A stretch of 53,128 bases of DNA from Bacteroidota bacterium (GTDB lineage Bacteria; Bacteroidota; Bacteroidia; Chitinophagales; Saprospiraceae), in contig CAUJEY010000342.1 of NCBI GenBank assembly GCA_963169325.1, forward strand, positions 1-53,128, written 5' to 3'. Shown here piece after piece: positions 43,474 to 52,818 of the stretch. The notes under the pieces are model-generated. The model worked only from the letters and a program-made list of their open reading frames with translations, was not told where the DNA came from and searched no databases. Numbering within the stretch: position 1 is the first letter of the stretch; the number at the start of each line of letters is the position of its first letter. Made by a program: the position numbers and the translations under genes.

Positions 43474-44985
43474 ATGGAACAGCCAGTCCTTGGAATAACT
43501 CTTTTAATCATTTGTAGCACAGTTTGTTACTTGTCCTGGCATCAGTTCCGGAATGGGCGGTATTTCACCGCCTTAGCCCTGCTGACGGGGTGCGGCATCC
43601 TGCTCCGTTTGTTTGTGTCAGCCGAATTTTTCCTGCATGCCTGGGACGAACGATACCACGCCCTCGTAGCCAAAAACCTGATCCAACACCCCTTGCTGCC
43701 CACGTTGTATGATAACCCGGATTTGCCCCACAACTACCGGGAATGGTCCGCAAGCCACGTATGGCTCCACAAACAGCCGCTGCCGCTTTGGGCGATGGCA
43801 TGGAGTATGTTTTTATTCGGCGTCAATGAAATGGCACTGCGCCTGCCCGCTGTTTTACTCACAACCATCGGCATCGGCCTGACCTACCAAATTGGTTATC
43901 TGCTGTTTAGCCGGAAAGTCGGTTTTATCGCAGCATTTCTTTATACTATCCACGGCTTGATTCTGGAAGCGACCGGCGGGCGTGTGGCGACCGATCACAT
44001 TGATGTCTTTTTTCTCTTTTGGGTAGAATTGGCTGTTTTTTTTGCCATCAAATTTGCCTACGAAAAAAAACAAGGGTTCAATGTCTTGTGCGGGCTCAGT
44101 ATCGGTGCGGCTATTCTGTCCAAATGGTTGCCGGCCCTGGTGGTGCTGCCGATATGGCTTTTGCTGGTGTACGGCTCCAAAAAATACACCCTGAAAGAAA
44201 TCGGATGGCATTTCGGCATTTTGTGTGCTACTGTAATCCTCGTCGTCCTGCCCTGGCAATGGTATATTTACCACACTTTTCCAACAGAAGCGCATTGGGA
44301 AAACGGTTTCAACTGGCGACATATCACTGAAGTCCTGGAAGGGCACAGCGGGCCGTTTTATTATCATTTTGATAGAATGCGTATTGTTTACGGGGAACTG
44401 ATTTATATTCCGGTCGCCTGGTTTTTCTGGAAAACATTTAAATCAGGGCGTCATTATAAAAGATGGGCGCCGGCTATTTGGGTACTCCTTCCTTTTTTGT
44501 TTTTTTCTTTTGTTAAAACAAAAATGCAGGGCTACACGCTCTTTACCGCGCCGGCGCTGTTTATCATTACCGCTGTTTTCTGGCAATACCTGTATACCTA
44601 CCGGCATCGATTCAAATACAAAATACCGGTTTGGTTGACGCTGTTTCTATTGATCGCTCTGCCGGTCCGGTATGCGGTGGAACGGCTGAAACCGTTTCAA
44701 CACATCGCCGGACGACCTGCCTGGGTTGCCGAATTGAAGCGCTTGGAGGAGGCGCATCAAAACCGGCCGGTCGTGCTTTTTAACGTCGATTATCCGATAG
44801 AAGCCATGTTTTATGCCGATCTTACGGCGTATTCGGGCATTCCGGATACTGCTTTAGCGAACAGGCTGATCGGGAAAGGTTACGCCGTGCTGGTTAATGA
44901 TAAAGGCGATTTGGGCGGGAAATTGAATGGAATAAACGGTGTGGAAATAATAAAACTGACCAACCATCAAAACAAGATACAATGA
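43474..44985 (+). CDS. ArnT/PMT-like (GT39/GT83-type) membrane glycosyltransferase
   Basis: This 503-residue integral membrane protein has about 11-12 hydrophobic segments. The first periplasmic loop carries the catalytic-type acidic pair HAWDERYHALVAKN (D58, E59) characteristic of the GT-C fold, followed by LHKQPLPLWAMAWSMFLFGVNEMALRLP, a signature shared with ArnT and protein mannosyltransferases. It should transfer a sugar from a polyprenyl-phosphate donor to a lipid or protein on the outer side of the inner membrane; the acceptor is not known. Its stop codon overlaps the start of the next gene by 4 bp (ATGA), so it is translationally coupled to the lipoprotein glycosidase, which suggests a shared glycan. 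Confidence 0.85.
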   Translation: MEQPVLGITLLIICSTVCYLSWHQFRNGRYFTALALLTGCGILLRLFVSAEFFLHAWDERYHALVAKNLIQHPLLPTLYDNPDLPHNYREWSASHVWLHKQPLPLWAMAWSMFLFGVNEMALRLPAVLLTTIGIGLTYQIGYLLFSRKVGFIAAFLYTIHGLILEATGGRVATDHIDVFFLFWVELAVFFAIKFAYEKKQGFNVLCGLSIGAAILSKWLPALVVLPIWLLLVYGSKKYTLKEIGWHFGILCATVILVVLPWQWYIYHTFPTEAHWENGFNWRHITEVLEGHSGPFYYHFDRMRIVYGELIYIPVAWFFWKTFKSGRHYKRWAPAIWVLLPFLFFSFVKTKMQGYTLFTAPALFIITAVFWQYLYTYRHRFKYKIPVWLTLFLLIALPVRYAVERLKPFQHIAGRPAWVAELKRLEEAHQNRPVVLFNVDYPIEAMFYADLTAYSGIPDTALANRLIGKGYAVLVNDKGDLGGKLNGINGVEIIKLTNHQNKIQ

Positions 44986-47639
44986 AAGACATTCTGCCGC
45001 TGATCTTTTTTGCTTTGCTCTTCTCTTGCCAGCCCCCCAAACGGGATAATATGCTCTATCAATCTGAAGCCTTTTCGGTTTACGCCGACAGTGTGGTACA
45101 GGGCAATAACAAAGCCACCGTTCTATCGCCCGATCAAATCAGGTCGAATTATAAAAGTCCTGCCAGCGAAACTTACTCGCGGCTGATCACCTTCAAGTTC
45201 AGCATCAACGAAAAAGACAACGAACTCGCGCCCGGCAACGACCACTGGCTGATCGTCGGCGACGAACACGAGTCGCCCGTCGTCACCTTCGGGGCGCCGC
45301 CCGACCCAAGACCCGATAACCCCGGGACTTTCCTGCCGGTCAATTACGACTACACCTTCCGGGTGGATATGTCGCCGGTGCTCCGGCAATTTGAAGAAAA
45401 AGGCTACTACGAAGCATTCGACGGAAGCCGGGTAGCCAAAGCAGATTTTAAGGGCTTCTTTATCGCCGGCGGCGCTGAACCGCTGAGTTGGGATTTTGTG
45501 AACCTCGCCAATAAGGGATTGGAACTGGAAGACCCCGACGGCGACAAAATCTTTACCCTGACGGTAAAACTCAACCCCTACAACGCCGAAGAAAACCGGG
45601 ACAAGGAATGGAAACGCAGCCTCGACCTGTCCAAAAAGCCGAAATATCAGTCCGAACAGCCCATTGTGGACGTGCTGTTCAACCTGTCCCTGGAGGAAGC
45701 CCTGAAAAATATCGAGCCCGACAGCACTTTCCGCACCGGCGCCAAATGGGGCGGCGTCTGGACCCGCGACATCAGTTACAGCATCTTTTTGGCCTTCGCT
45801 TATCACGAACCCGAAATTGCCAAAATCAGCCTGATGAAAAAGGTCAAACGCGGCCGTATCATCCAGGATACCGGCTCCGGCGGCGCCTGGCCCGTTTCTT
45901 CCGACCGCACCACCTGGGCGCTGGCCGCCTGGGAAATCTACAAAACTACCGGCGACCTGGATTGGCTCAAAACCGCCTATTCCATTATCAAAAATTCGGT
46001 GGAAGACGACTACAAGGTCATCCGCTCTGCCCAAACCGGCATGTATTCGGGCGAATCGTCTTTCCTCGACTGGCGCGAACAAACCTACCCCAAATGGATG
46101 TCCAATATGGATATTTATGTTTCTCAAAATTTGGGCACCAATGTCGTGCATTACCGCACGCATATTATCCTGGCCGAAATGGCAAATATATTGGGCGAGC
46201 CGGGCGAAATCTATCGCGCGCGGGCGGACAGTATCAAACAGGGGATCAACAAATACCTCTGGATGGCGGATAAAGGCTACTACGGGCAGTACTTGTACGG
46301 CCGGCAACACCTGAATTTATCGCCGCGTTTTGAGGCGTTGGGGGAGGCGCTGGCTGTGCTGTTCGATGTAGCCGACGCGAACCAGGCGCAATCTATTTTC
46401 GAAAAATCGCCCGTTACCGCGTACGGTGTGACTTGTATTTACCCACAGATACCGGGCATACCGCCTTATCACAACAACGGCATTTGGCCCTTCGTGCAGT
46501 CTTATTGGAATCTGGCTGCCGCCAAAACCGGCAATGAGCAAGCGCTCGTACACGGCCTGGCCGCTATCTACCGGGCAGGCGGTTTATTTTTGACCAACTA
46601 CGAGAATTTTGTGGCGCAAACCGGCGACTTCCAGGGCACGGAGATTAATTCCGACCGCATGTTGTGGAGCATGGCGGGCAACCTCGCCATGGTACACCGG
46701 GTGTTCATGGGGATGCAATTCGAGGCGGACGGGCTGCGCTTTGCACCGGTTATCCCGAAGGTATATTCCGGCAAAAAAAACCTGTCGAATTTCAAATACC
46801 GCGAGGCCGTGCTGAACATTTCCGTAAACGGTACCGGAAATAAAATTGCTTCCATTAAAATGGATGGAAAGCCCCTGAAAGATGCCTTCCTGCCGGCCGA
46901 TGTTACAGGCGCCCATACTATAGAAATAGAGATGGACAATGGAGATTTCAATAAACGTAACATCAATTTGGTGGCGAACCATTTTTCCCTGCCCAATCCG
47001 CAATTTACCGGCACTAGCTCGAAACTCAAATGGAAACCCGTCGAAGGCGCTGCCGAATACATAATTTACCGAAACGGCATAGTAGCCGGAAAGACAAAAT
47101 CTACGGAATACCCGCTGGCCGGCACTGCCGGCGCGGAGTATAAAGTCAGCGCTGTCGACCAACAGGGCTTCGAATCTTTCACCAACGAGCCGGTATTCGA
47201 AGTGGACGATACCGCCGTCCGGATAATAGAAATGGAGGATTTTGCGGGCAAGGCCGCATTGCCTTACGTCAACTATTCGGGCAAGGGTTTTGTTGAAATT
47301 TCCACGACTAAAAACAAAGTCATCGACCTGAAAGCGACCGTTGAAACCGCCGGCGATTATGTGATAGACGTCCGCTATTCCAACGGCAGCGGCCCCTGGA
47401 ATACCGATAATAAATGCGCCCTGCGCAGTCTATACACCAACGGCCAATACACCGGCGTCCTCGTTTTTCCGCAACGCGGCACGGACGAATGGTCGGATTG
47501 GGGCCGTTCCAATAGTTATGTCGTGCGATTGAATGCGGGCAGTAATAGCCTGAGATTAGTACTGGAGGAATGGAATATTAATATGAATGTGGAGGTGAAT
47601 AGAGCAATGCTGGATTATGTGCGATTGATAAAACTGTAA
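44982..47639 (+). CDS. Large lipoprotein glycosidase: (alpha/alpha)6-barrel, Fn3-like and C-terminal CBM-like domains
   Basis: This 885-residue protein has a lipobox in LLFSC (Cys16). Residues about 30-230 are strand-rich. An (alpha/alpha)6-toroid domain (about 235-620) carries the debranching-enzyme-like TGAKWGGVWTRDISYS and GAWPVSSDRTTWALAAWEIY, then FLDWREQTYP, PGIPPYHNNGIWPFVQSYW and TGDFQGTEINSDRMLWSMAG. A fibronectin-III-like domain follows (about 665-735; KLKWKPVEGAAEYIIYRNG), then a carbohydrate-binding-like sandwich (about 740-885; IIEMEDFAG, YVIDVRYSNGSGPWNTDN). It resembles GH63/GH133-type proteins annotated as glycogen debranching. As an outer-membrane lipoprotein it should act on external or periplasmic alpha-glycans. 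It is coupled to the GT gene and followed 7 bp later by an MFS transporter, forming a small glycan-use unit. Confidence 0.82.
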   Translation: MKDILPLIFFALLFSCQPPKRDNMLYQSEAFSVYADSVVQGNNKATVLSPDQIRSNYKSPASETYSRLITFKFSINEKDNELAPGNDHWLIVGDEHESPVVTFGAPPDPRPDNPGTFLPVNYDYTFRVDMSPVLRQFEEKGYYEAFDGSRVAKADFKGFFIAGGAEPLSWDFVNLANKGLELEDPDGDKIFTLTVKLNPYNAEENRDKEWKRSLDLSKKPKYQSEQPIVDVLFNLSLEEALKNIEPDSTFRTGAKWGGVWTRDISYSIFLAFAYHEPEIAKISLMKKVKRGRIIQDTGSGGAWPVSSDRTTWALAAWEIYKTTGDLDWLKTAYSIIKNSVEDDYKVIRSAQTGMYSGESSFLDWREQTYPKWMSNMDIYVSQNLGTNVVHYRTHIILAEMANILGEPGEIYRARADSIKQGINKYLWMADKGYYGQYLYGRQHLNLSPRFEALGEALAVLFDVADANQAQSIFEKSPVTAYGVTCIYPQIPGIPPYHNNGIWPFVQSYWNLAAAKTGNEQALVHGLAAIYRAGGLFLTNYENFVAQTGDFQGTEINSDRMLWSMAGNLAMVHRVFMGMQFEADGLRFAPVIPKVYSGKKNLSNFKYREAVLNISVNGTGNKIASIKMDGKPLKDAFLPADVTGAHTIEIEMDNGDFNKRNINLVANHFSLPNPQFTGTSSKLKWKPVEGAAEYIIYRNGIVAGKTKSTEYPLAGTAGAEYKVSAVDQQGFESFTNEPVFEVDDTAVRIIEMEDFAGKAALPYVNYSGKGFVEISTTKNKVIDLKATVETAGDYVIDVRYSNGSGPWNTDNKCALRSLYTNGQYTGVLVFPQRGTDEWSDWGRSNSYVVRLNAGSNSLRLVLEEWNINMNVEVNRAMLDYVRLIKL

Positions 47640-47646
47640 GCAACCC

Positions 47647-48804
47647 TTGAAATATATCACACGTACCGTCTGGACCTTATCCCTCATCAGCCTGTTTACC
47701 GATACGGCAAGCGAGATGTTGTACCCCATCATGCCGATCTATTTAAAAACGATTGGTTTTTCCATCGTACTGATCGGCGTACTGGAAGGCGTCGCAGAGG
47801 CCACGGCAGGTTTGAGCAAAGGTTATTTCGGCAAACTTTCGGATCATTCGGGCAAACGGGCGCCGTTTGTTCAAATCGGTTATGCCTTCAGTGCCATTTC
47901 AAAGCCCCTGATGGCGGTGTTTGTTTTCCCGCTTTGGGTTTTCTTTGTCCGCACCATCGACCGGCTGGGAAAAGGAGTCCGCACCGGCGCCAGAGACGCG
48001 ATGTTGTCGGATGAGGCAACGCCGGAAACCAAAGGCAAGATTTTCGGCTTTCACCGTTCCATGGATACGTTGGGCGCCGTATTGGGGCCCTTGTTGGCAT
48101 TGCTGTATTTATATTTTTATCCGCAGGACTATAAGACGTTGTTTTTTATAGCCTTTATTCCCGGGGTGCTTGCCGTATCGGCCTCGTTTTTTCTGAAAGA
48201 CAAACACGTCGTTTCGACGCCGGCAATAAAAAACGTATCTTTTTTTTCGTTTTTGAATTATTGGAAAGACGCGCCCCCCAATTATCGCAGGGTGGTAGCC
48301 GGGCTTTTGGCATTTACCTTGTTCAACAGTTCAGATGTGTTTCTTTTATTAAAAGCTAAACAAGCGGGACTTGACGATACGGCCGTCATCGGAATTTATA
48401 TTTTTTACAACCTTGTGTTTGCTGTATCGGCCTTTCCGCTGGGTATTTTAGCGGACAAAATCGGTCTGAAGCGTATGTTTACGATCGGGCTTGTCATTTT
48501 TGCCGTCGTGTACCTGGGTATGAGTGTCAGCGCCGGGCTGTATGCCTTCATCGGACTGTTTTTCCTCTATGGAATCTATGCCGCCGCTACGGAAGGTATT
48601 TCAAAAGCGTGGATCAGCAATATCACCGATAAAAAAGATACCGCGACGGCAATCGGTACCTATTCCGGCTTTCAAAGCATTTGTACCATGTTGGCGAGCT
48701 CACTGGCGGGATTGATTTGGTATCAGTTTGGGGCGGGCACAACGTTTCTGGTGACAGGGATTATGGCGGTTATTATCGTTGTTTATTTTGAATTTTTAGT
48801 TTGA
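47647..48804 (+). CDS. MFS transporter
   Basis: This 385-residue membrane protein has about 12 hydrophobic segments. The first loop carries LFTDTASEMLYPIMPIYLKTIGFS, and the loop between segments 2 and 3 has GKLSDHSGKRAPF, a version of the MFS signature GxxxDRxGR; VRTIDRLGKGVRTGARDAMLSDE follows. The start is TTG at 47647, because the next in-frame ATG falls within the first membrane segment. It is 7 bp behind the glycosidase gene and so is probably part of the same operon, which may mean it takes up the released sugar, although this subgroup is often an exporter. The substrate cannot be told from sequence. A long hairpin separates it from the convergent helicase gene. Confidence 0.85.
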   Translation: MKYITRTVWTLSLISLFTDTASEMLYPIMPIYLKTIGFSIVLIGVLEGVAEATAGLSKGYFGKLSDHSGKRAPFVQIGYAFSAISKPLMAVFVFPLWVFFVRTIDRLGKGVRTGARDAMLSDEATPETKGKIFGFHRSMDTLGAVLGPLLALLYLYFYPQDYKTLFFIAFIPGVLAVSASFFLKDKHVVSTPAIKNVSFFSFLNYWKDAPPNYRRVVAGLLAFTLFNSSDVFLLLKAKQAGLDDTAVIGIYIFYNLVFAVSAFPLGILADKIGLKRMFTIGLVIFAVVYLGMSVSAGLYAFIGLFFLYGIYAAATEGISKAWISNITDKKDTATAIGTYSGFQSICTMLASSLAGLIWYQFGAGTTFLVTGIMAVIIVVYFEFLV

Positions 48805-48840
48805 GTATTTAAATCCAAACTACTTGACATTTTCAATATT

Positions 48841-48919
48841 AACACATAGGCACATAGATCACATAGGTTTTCAACGTTTGAAAATCAAAAAACTATGTGC
48901 CCTATGTGCCTATGTGTTT
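48841..48919. terminator. Bidirectional terminator-like hairpin of CACATAGG-type repeats
   Basis: The left arm AACACATAGGCACATAGATC...CACATAGG (48841-48867) and the right arm CTATGTGCCCTATGTG...TATGTGTTTT (48893-48920) are reverse complements built from CACATAGG units. A loop of about 25 bases separates them. The hairpin lies between the MFS and helicase genes, which converge, and its right end runs into TTTT. Confidence 0.8.
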
Positions 48920-48945
48920 TAAAATGCCCAGCAGTGTGGTAGAGA

Positions 48946-50178
48946 TCACTTCTTCTTCCCCTTCCGCCACTTTTCCGCCTCTTGAATTTCCGACATCACA
49001 TCTTTCCATTTATCCGTCACATCTTCGGTCAGGCGCAGCGTTTCGGCGTATTCATTTTTATCAATTTCCATGACCACGATACGTTTGGTCAGGTAGGTTT
49101 CGATTTCGGCGAGCATGGGTTTTTCTTCCGGGCTGCAGAAGGAAAATGCCTGGCCTTTATTGGTGCCGCGGCCGGTGCGGCCCACACGGTGTACGTAGTT
49201 TTCGGCCACGTCGGGCAGGTCGTAGTTGATCACGTAGTCCACATTTGGAATATCGATGCCGCGGGCGCTGACGTCAGTGGCAACCAAGACCTTCAACGTG
49301 CCTTCCCGGAAGCGGCCGAGCACCTCCTGGCGATCTTGTTGCTCTTTGTCGCCGTGTATCGTTTGCGTTTCGATGCCTACGCGCTCCATGGCTTTTAACA
49401 CCCGTTCGGCGCGCACTTTGGTGCGCACAAACACGAGGATTTTACTGTCCGGGTGTTCATTGATAAAGCGTTCGAGGAAGAACCGTTTGTCGTCCATTTC
49501 AATAAATGTGACGGCGTGTTCGATGTTTTTGGCCACAGGGTCTTTGGGCGACAACTGGATACGGAAGGCCTTATTGACCAGCGAGTAGGCGAGTTTTTTG
49601 ATAGTCTCGTTAATCGTAGCCGAGAAAAACAATGTCTGCCGCTGTTTGGGCAGGAATTTGATCAGGTCGCGGATGTCTTTGATAAAGCCCAGGGCGAGCA
49701 TCTGATCGGCCTCGTCGAGCACCAGGATTTCCACCTTTTCCAGTTTAATATGTCCCTGGCTCACGAGGTCGAACATGCGTCCCGGGGTAGTCACCAAAAT
49801 GTCGATGCCTTGTTCCAGCCGGGCAATCTGCGGGCCCTGTTCCACGCCGCCGAACACGCAAAAGGTCTTGACGCGGGTATGTTGACCGATTTGGTGGAAT
49901 ACGCCTGTGATTTGCAGGGCCAGTTCGCGCGTGGGCACCATCACCACACACTTGATACCGGCATGTCGCGCCGATTTTTTGCGATCATGCAACAGGTGTA
50001 TCACCGGGATCGCGAAAGCAGCCGTTTTGCCGGTGCCGGTTTGGGCGATGGCCAGCACGTCCTCGCCTTTCAGGATAGGGGTGATCGATTTGAACTGGAT
50101 GTCAGTCGGGCGTTTGAAGCCCAGTTCCTGCAGGTTTTTTTTTATTTCCGGTGCAATATGGTAGTCGTCGAAGCGCAT
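48946..50178 (-). CDS. DEAD-box RNA helicase
   Basis: This 410-residue protein has all DEAD-box motifs: FKRPTDIQ (Q motif, Q28), AQTGTGKT (45-52), VPTRELALQI, TTPGRM, LVLDEADQML, FFSATIN, FVRTKVRAERV, TDVSARGIDIPNVDYVINYDLP and YVHRVGRTGRG. It unwinds short RNA duplexes with ATP, in ribosome assembly or RNA decay. The C-terminal tail is short and basic (EIQEAEKWRKGKKK), as in RhlE-like cytoplasmic helicases. A perfect promoter element 21 bp upstream supports the ATG at 50178. It is a single gene, convergent with the MFS transporter across a long hairpin. Which RhlE/CsdA subgroup it belongs to is not certain. Confidence 0.95.
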   Translation of the reverse strand: MRFDDYHIAPEIKKNLQELGFKRPTDIQFKSITPILKGEDVLAIAQTGTGKTAAFAIPVIHLLHDRKKSARHAGIKCVVMVPTRELALQITGVFHQIGQHTRVKTFCVFGGVEQGPQIARLEQGIDILVTTPGRMFDLVSQGHIKLEKVEILVLDEADQMLALGFIKDIRDLIKFLPKQRQTLFFSATINETIKKLAYSLVNKAFRIQLSPKDPVAKNIEHAVTFIEMDDKRFFLERFINEHPDSKILVFVRTKVRAERVLKAMERVGIETQTIHGDKEQQDRQEVLGRFREGTLKVLVATDVSARGIDIPNVDYVINYDLPDVAENYVHRVGRTGRGTNKGQAFSFCSPEEKPMLAEIETYLTKRIVVMEIDKNEYAETLRLTEDVTDKWKDVMSEIQEAEKWRKGKKK

Positions 50179-50198
50179 AATTTCGGTGTGATGAAGTA

Positions 50199-50206
50199 CA
50201 AAGGTA
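50199..50206 (-). promoter_or_regulatory. Promoter -7 element of the DEAD-box gene
   Basis: CAAAGGTA on the plus strand reads TACCTTTG on the minus strand, a perfect TAnnTTTG. It lies 21 bp before the ATG and implies a leader of about 14 bases. Confidence 0.55.
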
Positions 50207-50239
50207 CGCTGCCGGGTTCAATCGGCGTGCAGATTCGAT

Positions 50240-50449
50240 CTATCGCACAACAATGCGCTTTCCTTGAAAAATGACCACATCCCCCGCCCGCAGTTTTTTT
50301 CGCTTTTGTGTTTCCACCACATCATTCACCCGGACTTCGCCGGAGGTGATCCGGATATTGGCTTCGCCGCCCGTGCCGACGAGGTGTGTGACTTTCAGCA
50401 GGTCGTTCAGCGCGATAAAATCATGCCCTTTTAATTCGAATTCAATCAT
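50240..50449 (-). CDS. Small S4-domain RNA-binding protein (YbcJ-like)
   Basis: This 69-residue protein consists of one S4 RNA-binding domain: FIALNDLLKVTHLVGTGGEANIRITSGEVRVNDVVETQKRKKLRAGDVV, with the GxVxVN turn and the Arg/Lys-rich loop expected for RNA contact. It resembles E. coli YbcJ, a stand-alone S4 protein thought to act on structured RNA. It lies between the DEAD-box gene and a small phosphatase gene, with its ATG overlapping the phosphatase stop by 4 bp, so it is the second gene of a two-gene operon. Confidence 0.9.
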   Translation of the reverse strand: MIEFELKGHDFIALNDLLKVTHLVGTGGEANIRITSGEVRVNDVVETQKRKKLRAGDVVIFQGKRIVVR

Positions 50450-50874
50450 CTTGAAAAGTATAAATCTATTTCATTTTTAATGGCGGGAAGTATCAGCGCC
50501 GGTTGCTCAAACTGAATATCGGGAAAATGCCAAAATCTGACTTGTTCCAGCCGATGTGGAAAATCGCGCAGTATCATCGGTCGATGCTCCGTTTCATCGA
50601 GCGCAACCGTTTCTGTCGCTTGTTCAAAATCACATTCCTGTAATTGAACGGGGTAATTGTCGATACCGGGGATGGGAATTTCCAGTTCGCGCAAATAATT
50701 GATGGTAAAAACAGAAATAGGGCCTTTATTCCGGCCCGCCGCAGACTGTATCCCACGTGAAAATGCCCGGAGCGGTAGTTCGAGTTGGGTCGCCCGGTGG
50801 TTAAAATAAATCTCTGCAAAACGGCTTCGGTAAAAATTGCCCGTACAGAGGAATAATACAAGGTGGTTTTTCAT
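50446..50874 (-). CDS. Low-molecular-weight protein tyrosine phosphatase / arsenate-reductase-like protein
   Basis: This 142-residue protein starts at the ATG at 50874; an in-frame extension to 51165 would run back into the divergent gene. The N-terminal loop LFLCTGNFYRSRFAE carries the CX5R signature (C10, R16) of the LMW-PTP fold, and a later acidic stretch (ALDETEHRP) can supply the general acid Asp. The N-terminal GNFYRS is close to the family GNxxRSxxAE. It should remove phosphate from protein tyrosines or small molecules, or act as a reductase of the same fold; these cannot be separated from sequence alone. It overlaps the S4 gene by 4 bp. Confidence 0.85.
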   Translation of the reverse strand: MKNHLVLFLCTGNFYRSRFAEIYFNHRATQLELPLRAFSRGIQSAAGRNKGPISVFTINYLRELEIPIPGIDNYPVQLQECDFEQATETVALDETEHRPMILRDFPHRLEQVRFWHFPDIQFEQPALILPAIKNEIDLYFSR

Positions 50875-50911
50875 GCTAATCCAGTAAGTTCGCCGGTGAA
50901 TTTTAACGCTT

Positions 50912-52762
50912 ATGTCCAAACAAAAGCCAAATATCCGAAAAACAAGCGCAATGAAAGCGCCCGTGTCCACCGCGACGCCCGGCCCGGTGTCTGAAACCTT
51001 TCCGCTTTGGTGGCTGGCGGCGTTGCTCCTGCTCACCGGGGCCGTGTTCTGGCCCATGTTGCAGCACGGGTTTACCAATTGGGACGACGAACCGTATGTA
51101 CTCACCAACGAGTTGCTGCGCGGTCCCGACTGGGCGGGTATTTTTTCCAAACCGGTGGTCTCCAACTACCACCCGTTGACGGTGCTCAGCCTGGCCCTGA
51201 ACTACCAGGTGTCCAAACTGGAGCCGTTCTCTTATTTGCTGCTCAACTGGGCCCTGCACCTCGCCAACACCGGCCTGGTCTTTTATTTCGTGTGGCTGAT
51301 TTCCGGGCGGGTGCGCTGGGTGGCTTTGTTTACGGCCCTGGTGTTTGCCCTGCACCCGATGCACGTGGAATCGGTGGCCTGGGTGTCGGAGCGCAAGGAT
51401 TTGTTGTACACCCTGTTTTATGTGCTTGCGTTGATTCGCTACTGGCAGTACCTGGAAAAGGGCCGAAAAAGCGATTATTGGGCCACTGCCGGCTTTTTTA
51501 TCCTGTCGTTGTTGTCCAAGCCGGCAGCCGTGGCGCTGCCGCTGTCGCTGCTGCTGCTGGACTACTGGCGGGGACAGGATTGGAAATCGGGCAAGGTATG
51601 GCTGGAGAAAATCCCGTTTGTGATGTTGTCGCTGCTGTTCGGCATTTTGACCGTCCTGATCCAGTCTGAAAAAGCGCTGGTTTCCTTAGAGAAATACAGT
51701 CTGGTGGACCGGTTTTTCTTCGGCTGCTATGGCTTGGTGACGTATCTGGTGCGCTTTTTTGTGCCGGCGCCTTTGTCGGCGTTTCATCCGTACCCTAATC
51801 CGGGAGAGCTGGGTTGGGAAATCCAGGCAGCGCCGCTCGTTTTATTGGGCTTGTCGGGGCTGGTGTGGTATTTTCGTAAAAACAAGTCGCTCGTATTCGG
51901 CGCGTTGTTTTATGCAGCCAACATCCTGCTTGTGGTGCAATTTATCGCTATCGGCAATGCGTTGCTGGCGGAACGGTATACCTACGTGCCGTATATCGGC
52001 GTGGCTTTTGCCCTGGCTATGCTGGTGGTACAAAAGCCGAATCTGCCGGTGGCAAACGCGCTGCGTTGGGGACTGGCCGGGTTGGTGGTTCTGGTGTTCG
52101 GATTGATGACCCGGCAGCGCGTGGGCGTATGGGAAAACAGCGAGACGCTTTGGACCGATGCCCTGAAAACGTTTCCCGACGCCCCGATTCCCCGGGCCAA
52201 CCGGGCCAATTATCGCTATTTCCAGGCTATGTTGCCGGCCAATGCCCAAAACTACACCACCCTGATAGATGGCGCGCTGACCGATTGTAACATCGCCCTG
52301 GCCGGCAATCCCAATCATTTTGCCTCTCTGGATATACGGAGCATTATCTACCTGCGGGCCGGCAAACCCGATTCAGCGCTGGCAGACGCCAACCTGATGG
52401 TACTGCTAAAACCGGATGACAAGAAAGGATACGTGATTCGCGGCAGCGCGTACGAGCATTTGCGACAATACGAGGAAGCGCTGACGGAATATAACCATGT
52501 GCTGAATATCGACCCGAATGATGCCGAGGCGCTGAACGGGCGGGGGACCGTATTGTTCAACGGCAAGAAACAGTACCGGGAGGCGCTGGCGGATTTTGAA
52601 AAGGCGATCGCGATGAAGCCGGAAGGCCGGTTTTATCTCAACCGCTCCCGCTGCCACTTCATGCTGGGCGATTTGCCGAAGGCGCGCGAAGACGCGCAAA
52701 CGGCGCAGCGGCTGGGTACGGTGGTGGGTAAGGATTATTGGGAGTTGGTAAATCGTCAATAA
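50912..52762 (+). CDS. TMTC-like membrane glycosyltransferase with C-terminal TPR repeats
   Basis: This 616-residue protein has about 9-10 membrane segments in residues 30-420 and a C-terminal TPR solenoid (about 470-600). The first outer loop has FTNWDDEPYVLTNELLRGP with the acidic pair typical of GT-C enzymes, then SNYHPLTVLSLALNYQVSKLEPFSYLLLNWALHLANT and LHPMHVESVAWVSERKDLLYTLFY, hallmark blocks shared with TMTC O-mannosyltransferases. TPR units include YEHLRQYEEALTEYNHVLNIDPNDAEALNGRG. It should transfer a sugar to proteins on the outer side of the inner membrane. The gene is divergent from the phosphatase with a 37-bp gap. Its last codons (NRQ and TAA) are part of a CGTCATT-type array. 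Confidence 0.88.
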   Translation: MSKQKPNIRKTSAMKAPVSTATPGPVSETFPLWWLAALLLLTGAVFWPMLQHGFTNWDDEPYVLTNELLRGPDWAGIFSKPVVSNYHPLTVLSLALNYQVSKLEPFSYLLLNWALHLANTGLVFYFVWLISGRVRWVALFTALVFALHPMHVESVAWVSERKDLLYTLFYVLALIRYWQYLEKGRKSDYWATAGFFILSLLSKPAAVALPLSLLLLDYWRGQDWKSGKVWLEKIPFVMLSLLFGILTVLIQSEKALVSLEKYSLVDRFFFGCYGLVTYLVRFFVPAPLSAFHPYPNPGELGWEIQAAPLVLLGLSGLVWYFRKNKSLVFGALFYAANILLVVQFIAIGNALLAERYTYVPYIGVAFALAMLVVQKPNLPVANALRWGLAGLVVLVFGLMTRQRVGVWENSETLWTDALKTFPDAPIPRANRANYRYFQAMLPANAQNYTTLIDGALTDCNIALAGNPNHFASLDIRSIIYLRAGKPDSALADANLMVLLKPDDKKGYVIRGSAYEHLRQYEEALTEYNHVLNIDPNDAEALNGRGTVLFNGKKQYREALADFEKAIAMKPEGRFYLNRSRCHFMLGDLPKAREDAQTAQRLGTVVGKDYWELVNRQ

Positions 52763-52790
52763 TCGTCATTGATCGTCATTATTCGTCATT
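52749..52790. repeat. CGTCATTGAT-type direct repeats at the end of the TMTC-like gene
   Basis: Four units of CGTCAATAAT/CGTCATTGAT/CGTCATTATT span the end of the preceding coding sequence, supplying its last two residues and the TAA stop. The unit is the same as in the array behind coaE at 27255. Here there is no complementary arm. Confidence 0.75.
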
Positions 52791-52818
52791 GCTTGGAGTG
52801 CAAGCAGTTTTACTGAAC

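Noticed and set aside
45123-46310. Open frame of 395 codons antisense to the lipoprotein glycosidase
   Set aside because: The plus-strand gene has clear enzyme motifs throughout; the antisense product has no recognisable motif or start context.
50875-51165. N-terminal extension of the small phosphatase
   Set aside because: It would read back through the start of the divergent TMTC-like gene, and the CX5R loop expected near the N-terminus begins right after the ATG at 50874.
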